Positions 1-5,260 of a stretch of 64,000 nt of DNA are shown piece by piece. This DNA is from Balneola sp. (GTDB lineage Bacteria; Bacteroidota; Rhodothermia; Balneolales; Balneolaceae), in contig NZQV01000010.1 of assembly GCA_002696035.1 (NCBI GenBank), positions 682,001-746,000 on the forward strand, given 5' to 3'. Below the pieces are notes generated by a model. It was given only the letters and a program-made list of their open reading frames with translations. It did not search any database and was not told the DNA's origin. Made by a program: the position numbers and the translations under genes. Within the stretch, counting starts at the first letter, position 1, and each line of letters starts with the position of its first letter.

Positions 1-45
1 ATTGATTTCATCGAGTTCTTCGTATAGGACGTATCTTCCACACAT
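1..45 (-). CDS. SRAP domain protein (YedK/HMCES-like), N-terminus only
   Basis: Fifteen codons on the minus strand run off the left edge. They read MCGRYVLYEELDEIN. A Cys at residue 2 followed by GRY/GRF is the hallmark of SRAP (SOS response-associated peptidase) proteins, whose processed Cys2 forms a covalent crosslink to abasic sites in single-stranded DNA. Only this stretch is visible, so the rest of the active site (Asn and Glu/His residues) cannot be checked. The gene is divergent from the small gene starting at 117, with 71 bp between the two starts. The family call rests on the N-terminal signature alone. Confidence 0.7.
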   Translation of the reverse strand, partial: MCGRYVLYEELDEIN

Positions 46-116
46 AGCTTTCTTCTTTTCTTTCCATTTAGTAACTACAACCTGAAAGTATGATTTCTTA
101 CCGAGATTTATAATCC

Positions 117-386
117 ATGCCTGAAAAAGAAAAGTTTGCCCATATTGAACGTTATCTGCAGCTGGGAATGGTACATCTGGAAGAACCTCGGGTTATTTAT
201 TGGTACGGTTCAGGCTTTGGAGATTTTCATGTAGAGTGGATAGATAAACCAGCTGTTTGGGAGGGTACTCAGATACTTCATGATATAGAACAAAAGACCT
301 TGGAGTTACAGCGCGATGGAACTAAAGATTTTCCTTATTTGGATTACTTTGAGTATATGGAGCGAATTGGGGTGCCGCCAATTTGA
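117..386 (+). CDS. hypothetical protein, 89 aa, divergent from SRAP gene
   Basis: I do not recognise this protein. It is small, acidic and rich in aromatic residues (a YWYGSGFGDFHVEW stretch near residues 29-42), with no signal peptide and no membrane segment. The ATG follows a 71-bp gap shared with the divergent SRAP gene, so the two may share a control region. Downstream, reading on in nearby frames to about 570 gives short broken peptides, which could be a decayed neighbour. Coding is supported by an amino-acid composition unlike random translation, but no family evidence is available. Confidence 0.5.
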   Translation: MPEKEKFAHIERYLQLGMVHLEEPRVIYWYGSGFGDFHVEWIDKPAVWEGTQILHDIEQKTLELQRDGTKDFPYLDYFEYMERIGVPPI

Positions 387-707
387 AAGTAATATCGATT
401 AATCCTCCTCATTCGGTTAAACTATATTGATTTGAGCATCTTAAGGAAGAGAAAGCAAAAGAATTAGAACAACATCAAATCTCTACTTACCAGAAGTACT
501 CAACCCTGTCTATTTCGATAAGTAAAGCCGACACTAGCAATAAAAATACTGATACTGAAAATTGAAATTGATGTATACCGATCATCATTATACCAACGCT
601 TTTTTAAATTTTGACAATTTAATTTTTTTAGGTTTATCACATATTTAGCCTAAATAATAATTTTGCATTATCTCAATTTTCGCAAAATTCGGACTACCTG
701 CTGAAAA
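387..707. other. gene-free AT-rich stretch
   Basis: No convincing gene is visible. A short plus-strand reading near 434-565 has a charged, helix-like composition (a KEEKAKELEQHQ segment) but no start and in-frame stops on both sides. It may be a gene remnant. No terminator hairpin was seen after the 386 stop. Confidence 0.4.
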
Positions 708-1002
708 ATGTTTCATTGGTGATTTAGGGCCTGATTTAGGGCTTTGCAGGCTTTAAAGAAGGATTTCTTTGAAACATTTGAATGTTTCATGATGTTTCAT
801 AGGTTTTTAGGTAATTACTTAAATTGTTTATTATCAATATATTAATTGAATTTCAATTTGAAACATTTATGAAACATGAATGTTACCGTTTTTGGGTAAA
901 ATGTTTCATACTGTTTCATAAATGTTTCAAAAAATGTTTCATAAATATAGGTGTTTAATGGTGCTTAAAGATTGAATATTCGACTTTGAAACATTGAAAC
1001 AT
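708..1002. repeat. iteron-like cluster of 12 TGTTTCAT/ATGAAACA words
   Basis: Twelve copies of the 8-bp word TGTTTCA(T) lie in 295 bp. Seven are in the plus orientation (starting near 708, 782, 792, 901, 911, 922 and 934; two have one mismatch at an edge) and five are inverted (near 770, 859, 869, 987 and 995). Several lie 8-12 bp apart, about one helical turn. The surrounding DNA is very AT-rich. Clustered short words in both orientations next to a replication-like winged-helix gene resemble an iteron origin, a partition site or a multi-site operator. I cannot tell which. Confidence 0.6.
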
Positions 1003-1629
1003 TTATTATGGTCATTTCTAAAAACCGAAATAGCCTCTTAAATTATTTAGGTTAAAATTTTAACTTATAGGTATGTTCCTATCAATTTACTGAACATCCA
1101 GCTTACACAAATCTAAACTGTGTTAAGGCATGAATCTATTTAGTTTACTAACGTAGTGTTACCTCTTTTTCTGGAAGGTCAAGACATGAAAGACATTAGA
1201 TAGTATTCTGTTGAAGTTAAAATAATTTGCCTTGTAACAAATATTGCTTCTAAGAGCCTCAAATCATCATATCCAATGGTAAGATCCAAAAATGAGCCAC
1301 TTCCAGGTTATTATGCTGGAGAAAACTTGAAAAGAAATAAGACTTCCATTTTAATATTGAAGAGATGTAATGATGGTCTGATTCTTTGATGCTATTAAAA
1401 ATTACCTGTGGGTGCTGGGTCCGACAAAATTACTTTAGATACTTTCCTAATTCAGGATATCCGAATTAGTGTTATTAATTATTAAGAAGTGCTTCATTCA
1501 GCTCATATTACAAAACTGAGTAACATTATTGACCTTCCAATACTTTACCACTGTTCTTTTTTTGAACTTAAATGGTCCCTTTATGATAGATTTGTATAGG
1601 TGAGTGTTTTATTGGAATATATAGAAACA
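1003..1629. other. gene-free AT-rich stretch
   Basis: No open reading frame with coding character is visible on either strand. Composition is AT-rich and similar to the flanking accessory genes. Apart from the repeat cluster to the left and the dyad at 1630 to the right, I see no organised structure here. Confidence 0.4.
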
Positions 1630-1663
1630 GAAATGCTCTTTAATAACCATTAAAGAGCATTTC
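1630..1663. terminator. perfect 15-bp inverted repeat after the winged-helix gene
   Basis: GAAATGCTCTTTAAT at 1630-1644 pairs perfectly with 1649-1663 across a 4-nt AACC loop. It lies 42 bp beyond the stop of the minus-strand gene ending at 1706, where a terminator is expected. There is no long U-tract on either side, so it could instead be a binding dyad or a replication structure. Confidence 0.5.
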
Positions 1664-1705
1664 TGAATTACTGCCGTATTTGAAAACCATCCCATATGGT
1701 TAAAA

Positions 1706-2104
1706 TTAAGTAAAAAGAATATCCTCAAATTCCTGTTTAGGAGTATGTTTAAATGCTATGTGACATTTTTGAACGGCCATTTCTGAACCTTCAGATCTAT
1801 GAAAGAACATTGTGTTTAAAGCATAAGTAAACACTTTTGTATGGGTATATTTAATAATATAATCCAGCTCAGTTAGTGAGTCGAGACCTCGTATGACCGT
1901 ATTTTTTGCTAGGCCTGAATACTGGACAAATTCCTTTAAAGAAATTTGAGCTTCTTGCAAGCACCTACCATATGTTAATTGATAGATTAATAGTAATAAC
2001 TTGAATTCGCTACCCTGCAGATGGCGCATTTTTTGCGTAACAAAAAAGTGTACCAACTTATCGGGATCAATTGATATATAATTTATTGAATCATCCATTG
2101 TCAT
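1706..2104 (-). CDS. winged-helix protein, possible replication initiator or regulator
   Basis: This 132-aa protein has a central helix-turn-helix of winged type: the stretch FKLLLLIYQLTYG (about residues 34-46) is followed by ISLKEFVQYSGLAKNTVIRG (about 54-73), which resembles the N-terminal DNA-binding fold of plasmid and phage replication proteins (RepA/DnaD/phage O type). The C-terminal third is not recognisable. ATG codons at residues 1 and 3 are both possible starts. It is the last of three minus-strand accessory genes and reads toward the TGTTTCAT repeat cluster about 700 bp away, which would fit a replication or partition role. That role is inference. A generic transcriptional regulator is the main alternative. 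Confidence 0.55.
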   Translation of the reverse strand: MTMDDSINYISIDPDKLVHFFVTQKMRHLQGSEFKLLLLIYQLTYGRCLQEAQISLKEFVQYSGLAKNTVIRGLDSLTELDYIIKYTHTKVFTYALNTMFFHRSEGSEMAVQKCHIAFKHTPKQEFEDILFT

Positions 2105-2126
2105 GTAAATTTAAAATTTGAGGTGA

Positions 2127-2375
2127 TTAGTCTTGTTCTATTAAAGACCGTTGGTCTGTGAGTACGGGGCGTTTAGCTCGACGTATACGCAAGGCCTTAG
2201 CAGCCTCTTTTAATTTCTCATGAGACCAAACTCGTCTACCTCCTATTTTATCCGGAGATTCAATTGCCCCGGAACGAATGAGATTATCCAGGTCGTAATA
2301 TTTTACTTTTTGCTCAAGCTGTTGGGTAAGATATTCGGCCGCTTCGCCGGTTGTGAGATAGTGTTTGATATCCAT
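2127..2375 (-). CDS. MerR-like/excisionase-like helix-turn-helix protein
   Basis: This 82-aa protein reads as one small DNA-binding domain. LTTGEAAEYL near the N-terminus is the usual start of a MerR/excisionase HTH (a TGEAAEYLG-like helix), followed by a linker (IRSGAIESPDKIGGRRVW) typical of the recognition wing. There is no effector domain. In mobile elements such proteins act as recombination directionality factors or small regulators. It lies 22 bp upstream of the winged-helix gene and 105 bp downstream of the 484-aa gene on the same strand, so all three may be co-transcribed. No integrase gene was found in the window to serve as partner. Confidence 0.7.
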   Translation of the reverse strand: MDIKHYLTTGEAAEYLTQQLEQKVKYYDLDNLIRSGAIESPDKIGGRRVWSHEKLKEAAKALRIRRAKRPVLTDQRSLIEQD

Positions 2376-2480
2376 AATTCAGAATTTAATTGCGGTTGAT
2401 GAGCACAACTACTGCGTTGCTCACAATTAAAGTCTGGGTGTCAGGATTTCCGGTTGTAGGAATTAAAATTATTTTAATTC

Positions 2481-3935
2481 CTATTTGTTAGTTAGAGCAT
2501 TTTCGATTCTTTTACTGTTAATAAAATTATCTTCTAATATTCTCCTCTGATAGTAATTCTTTAGAGTAATCTCGATAATTGACTTGATCTCTTCAGGTTC
2601 CAATTTACCTTTTACTCCCGATTTATTAGAATACCTATAAACTTTATCCTGCAAAATATTTAAGTCATTAATTTTTAATGTCTTTTTTAAGCCACTTTTA
2701 AATAAATACCCTGATAATGTTTTACTTACATCTTCTAAATCAATAGAGTCTTCTTGATAATCTATATCCCCTAAATTTTTAGACCCAGAAATAATAAATC
2801 TTGTTTCATTTATAAGATAATTTATTGAATCTTCAACCAAAGCTTTAAAAGCAATGTGTTCTAGGTAAGTAAAGATTAGAAGAGCGTGAATAATTGGATC
2901 CCTAGACTCAATTCCAAAATTATAGTCCTTGAAAAATTCTAAAATTTCATATCGGTTTTTAAAAGCCCATTTTTCTTTTAAATCAACACCCTTGATTATT
3001 TTTTCACCATTACCCAAAGTATTTTTAAAGCTTTTGAAATCTTCACTGTACTCCATGTACTCAGTTACGCTGAAATCTTTATAGTATGGAATGAGATATG
3101 CATTGCTTTTTTCATTGACTTTAAAATCTTCATATAAATTAATAGCTGTACTAAAAAAGTCATCCAATATTTTTGGAAATTGTATAAGTCTATCGTTTTC
3201 ATAGAAGCTGTCATATCTCTCTGTTCGTATAATACCTGATAATAGGCTCTTACCACTATTAAAGAACTTATCATAAAACGGAAATGAGAATAACAGTAAA
3301 GGGAGCTTTCCTAGATCTTTTACATGTTTAAAATTCCAATTGAGATAATTGAAATCAATAGTTTTGGCAGCATAAAAATCAGATAAATTGTATTTATATT
3401 CATGTATATATTCATTTATAGTATTCAGCATATATTCTGGATACCTATTCAAAAAATTACCAATATAACATGAACCTCTAATAACGCAATTATCCAAATC
3501 AGATGAGTTAGCTTTATTCTTATTTCCAAAATTTAATTGTGCTAAAGCTGATTCAGCATCTCTAATCCCAAAAGGATTATCCAATTTTAACGAGTTTTTT
3601 CCATCATCCACTCTTCCATCTCCAGCCAAATAAAAAGTAATTCCTTCAATAATTTTTAAATCTTCTACTATCCGGTCCTTATAAGAATGTTTTTTTCGTA
3701 GTGGCCAGTCTAGAAAAATTTCTTTAATCTCATTTTCTGAAAGGTTCATTGGATCCTCAGAAAGAAGGCTACGAATAGAAGGGTTACCATCATTTTGATT
3801 AGATGTGTAAACGAATTTAGCTCCTCCCTCTTTTTTAAGTTCTATAGTTGCACTATGTTTCTCTAGATACCGAACAAATAGAGATAACCTTTTCTGATCA
3901 ATATTGTGTATCTGATCCTTTTTTTTAGGAGCCAT
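2481..3935 (-). CDS. unrecognised 484-aa accessory protein
   Basis: I do not recognise this protein. It starts at an ATG after a lysine-rich MAPKKKDQ sequence, has no signal peptide or transmembrane segment, and is rich in Asp, Asn, Lys, Tyr and Phe, as expected from its very AT-rich DNA. I see no Walker, HNH, PD-(D/E)XK or recombinase motif. Repeated amphipathic stretches suggest a mostly helical soluble protein. It heads a minus-strand trio with two DNA-binding proteins and lies about 270 bp from tRNA-Leu. Position and composition indicate mobile-element cargo or a replication/defence protein. The specific function is unknown. Confidence 0.7.
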   Translation of the reverse strand: MAPKKKDQIHNIDQKRLSLFVRYLEKHSATIELKKEGGAKFVYTSNQNDGNPSIRSLLSEDPMNLSENEIKEIFLDWPLRKKHSYKDRIVEDLKIIEGITFYLAGDGRVDDGKNSLKLDNPFGIRDAESALAQLNFGNKNKANSSDLDNCVIRGSCYIGNFLNRYPEYMLNTINEYIHEYKYNLSDFYAAKTIDFNYLNWNFKHVKDLGKLPLLLFSFPFYDKFFNSGKSLLSGIIRTERYDSFYENDRLIQFPKILDDFFSTAINLYEDFKVNEKSNAYLIPYYKDFSVTEYMEYSEDFKSFKNTLGNGEKIIKGVDLKEKWAFKNRYEILEFFKDYNFGIESRDPIIHALLIFTYLEHIAFKALVEDSINYLINETRFIISGSKNLGDIDYQEDSIDLEDVSKTLSGYLFKSGLKKTLKINDLNILQDKVYRYSNKSGVKGKLEPEEIKSIIEITLKNYYQRRILEDNFINSKRIENALTNK

Positions 3936-4201
3936 TTTTTTATTTACAATTCATTAGTTAGCTATAATAAAAGCAAAATAACTGGAAAGAACTTTGTAGA
4001 AGTAATTCCTAAAGCCTTATATTTGGTTCTCTCTGAAAAGAGAAGTTCTTTAACAATACTGGAAAGTAACTTTATTTCGTTTTGTCACCAAAGTGTTACT
4101 AAACTTGGGGCGAAATTGGCCATAATTAGTACGTTTTATGTAGTAGTTCATTTTTACAATTACTACTTTAAACTGCTTAATTATAGACACTTAAGGAATT
4201 A

Positions 4202-4283
4202 GCCAAAGTGGCGGAATTGGTAGACGCGCGCGACTCAAAATCGCGTTTCTTCGGAAGTGAGGGTTCGAGTCCCTCCTTTGGTA
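4202..4283 (+). tRNA. tRNA-Leu (anticodon CAA)
   Basis: The acceptor stem GCCAAAG pairs with CTTTGGT (one G-U), followed by discriminator A. The D arm is GCGGAATTGGTAGACGC, the anticodon stem-loop CGCGA-CTCAAAA-TCGCG gives anticodon CAA, a long variable arm with a TTC-TTCG-GAA hairpin marks a class II tRNA, and the T arm GAGGG-TTCGAGT-CCCTC is intact. CCA is not encoded. The 3' half is repeated twice downstream, the classic outcome of integration into a tRNA gene. Confidence 0.95.
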
Positions 4284-4287
4284 CTAA
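4233..4287 (+). repeat. attachment-site copy 1 (inside tRNA-Leu)
   Basis: This 55-bp segment runs from the anticodon stem/loop through the 3' end of tRNA-Leu plus four bases. It is identical to 4631-4685, and a diverged copy starts at 4966. Anticodon-loop-to-3'-end identity is the usual crossover segment for tyrosine recombinases at tRNA genes. Confidence 0.85.
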
Positions 4288-4296
4288 CACAAAATC

Positions 4297-4338
4297 AAGC
4301 CTAATAAGCGCTGTAACAGCGTTTTTGGGCTTTTTTTT
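4297..4338 (+). terminator. terminator after tRNA-Leu
   Basis: An outer stem AAGCC/GGCTT encloses an inner stem CGCTG-TAA-CAGCG and is followed by eight T residues. It ends tRNA-Leu transcription. Its sequence differs from the terminators behind att copies 2 and 3, which suggests it arrived with an inserted segment. Confidence 0.75.
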
Positions 4339-4410
4339 ATGTACGATTTTTTTGCAGTGAGAGCTATTTTTTTTCATAGATACGGCAAATTTCCCACATT
4401 TTCCAAAAAG

Positions 4411-4579
4411 GTGGGTACACAAGTGGGTACAAAAAAATATTGGCAAGCATTAAAAAAGGACAAGAAATACTATGTTTGTCTGTTAAAACTTTGGACGGTC
4501 AGCGCCAGTAAAAATCTATTGACTAAGGAACAGAAATATTCCCAAATATTCCCAAAAGGTGGGTACAAATCTGGGTACA
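4411..4579 (+). repeat. two pairs of 9-bp GTGGGTACA repeats, candidate recombinase arm sites
   Basis: GTGGGTACA occurs at 4411-4419 and 4423-4431, and again at 4559-4567 with CTGGGTACA at 4571-4579. Each pair has a 12-bp period, and both pairs are preceded by similar TTCCAAAAAG/TTCCCAAAAG sequence. They lie between att copies 1 and 2. Paired short direct repeats beside a core att site are typical arm-type integrase binding sites. No integrase gene is present, so this would be the surviving attP arm of a lost element. Confidence 0.6.
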
Positions 4580-4630
4580 TGAGTTTCAATAACATGCCTT
4601 TAAAGCACTTATACATACGTTTTGAACACT

Positions 4631-4685
4631 ACTCAAAATCGCGTTTCTTCGGAAGTGAGGGTTCGAGTCCCTCCTTTGGTACTAA
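4631..4685 (+). repeat. attachment-site copy 2 (55-bp exact tRNA-Leu 3' duplicate)
   Basis: It is identical over 55 bp to 4233-4287. There is no tRNA 5' half upstream, so it cannot make a tRNA. It bounds a 400-bp segment holding the GTGGGTACA repeats on its left and the GIY-YIG unit on its right. Confidence 0.9.
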
Positions 4686-4717
4686 AAGCCTTGCAGATTT
4701 CTGTAAGGCTTTTTTTA
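4686..4717 (+). terminator. terminator after att copy 2
   Basis: AAGCCTTGCAG pairs with CTGTAAGGCTT across a short loop and is followed by seven T residues. It is similar in sequence to the terminator behind att copy 3, so the duplicated unit includes the tRNA terminator. Confidence 0.75.
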
Positions 4718-4724
4718 TTCAAGT

Positions 4725-4964
4725 ATGTTTTATGTGTATGCCATATCTAGTATTGATCGCAATTATATCTACGTCGGATTAACAAGTAATCTTGAGCAGA
4801 GAGTTAGCTATCATCCAAAGGGCTATGAAAAAACCACTAAGCCTTATGCGCCTTTTCATCTCATTTACTCAGAAACTTTCCAAACCAGAAAAGAGGCTAG
4901 GAATAAAGAAAAGTATTTGAAATCCGGGTCTGGTAAAGAATTTCTCAAGTCATTAGAAGATTAG
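4725..4964 (+). CDS. GIY-YIG endonuclease domain protein (79 aa)
   Basis: This is a single-domain GIY-YIG nuclease of the small UvrC-N-like type. The N-terminus FYVYAISS and IYVGLTSNLEQRV carry the two catalytic-region tyrosines and the conserved Arg. YHPKGYEKTTK and PFHLIYSE follow, and RKEARNKEKYLKS carries the metal-binding Glu. Length is normal for the family (about 80-100 aa). The ATG lies just past the terminator of att copy 2, and the stop codon ends one base before att copy 3, so the gene fills the gap between two tRNA-Leu 3' copies almost exactly. Proteins of this fold include homing endonucleases. Cleavage of the tRNA gene by this protein is inference. Confidence 0.88.
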   Translation: MFYVYAISSIDRNYIYVGLTSNLEQRVSYHPKGYEKTTKPYAPFHLIYSETFQTRKEARNKEKYLKSGSGKEFLKSLED

Positions 4965-4965
4965 A

Positions 4966-5039
4966 CAAAATCGCGTTCCTTCGGGAGTTCGGGCCTGCCT
5001 GCCGGCAAAGGCAGGTTCGAGTCCCTCCTTTGGTACTAA
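4966..5039 (+). repeat. attachment-site copy 3, diverged and interrupted
   Basis: It begins in the anticodon loop (CAAAATCGCG) and runs to the tRNA 3' end. The variable arm differs from copies 1 and 2, and 22 bp (4994-5015, CCTGCCTGCCGGCAAAGGCAGG) interrupt the T arm exactly between GGG and TTCGAGT. The likely reading is the outermost, oldest chromosomal end of the original tRNA gene, later hit by a palindromic repeat. Confidence 0.8.
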
Positions 5040-5076
5040 AAGCCTTGTAAATCAATGATTTGCAAGGCTTTTTTAT
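5040..5076 (+). terminator. terminator after att copy 3
   Basis: A near-perfect hairpin AAGCCTTGTAAATCA/TGATTTGCAAGGCTT (one G-U) is followed by six T residues. It is the strongest of the three tRNA-Leu terminators and probably the original one. Confidence 0.8.
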
Positions 5077-5115
5077 TTTTCGGTTGTCCCATTGCAGAAC
5101 AAGTGTACACGTAAC

Positions 5116-5133
5116 GCGACTCTCCAGAGTCGC
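5116..5133. repeat. short palindrome GCGACTCT-CC-AGAGTCGC
   Basis: A perfect 8-bp inverted repeat with a 2-nt centre lies between the tRNA-Leu region and the next gene. There is no U-tract. It resembles the small extragenic palindromes seen elsewhere in this window (15567-15580). Confidence 0.45.
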
Positions 5134-5232
5134 AAGTAGGGTGCATTCATTTTAGTTTGAAGCGGAGCCTCTATATCCAAGTTATGTAGCTCAGGCTGTG
5201 TAACCCCTTCCCGAGCCAAACATCCGTGCGTT

Positions 5233-5260
5233 GAAATAAGATTACCTGCAATCTTATTTC
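5233..5260 (-). terminator. hairpin overlapping the stop of the secreted protein gene
   Basis: GAAATAAGATT and AATCTTATTTC form a perfect 11-bp stem with a 6-nt loop that includes the TAA stop of the minus-strand gene ending at 5254. It has no long U-tract. It may act as a weak terminator or protect the 3' end of the message. Confidence 0.45.

Noticed and set aside
708-1002. TGTTTCAT cluster as a CRISPR array
   Set aside because: Units are only 8 bp, in both orientations, with irregular spacing, and no cas genes are nearby.
3906-4202. A 98-codon plus-strand frame before tRNA-Leu
   Set aside because: It overlaps the start of the 484-aa gene and runs into the tRNA; low-complexity AT-rich translation.
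4177-4446. An 89-codon minus-strand frame across tRNA-Leu
   Set aside because: It is antisense to the tRNA and terminator and contains no recognisable domain.
4339-4782. A 147-codon plus-strand frame spanning att copy 2 and the GIY-YIG start
   Set aside because: It reads through a tRNA 3' duplicate and a terminator and overlaps the GIY-YIG gene in another frame. Composition looks non-coding.
4966-5039. Third tRNA-Leu fragment as a functional tRNA
   Set aside because: No 5' half is present and the T arm is interrupted by 22 bp.
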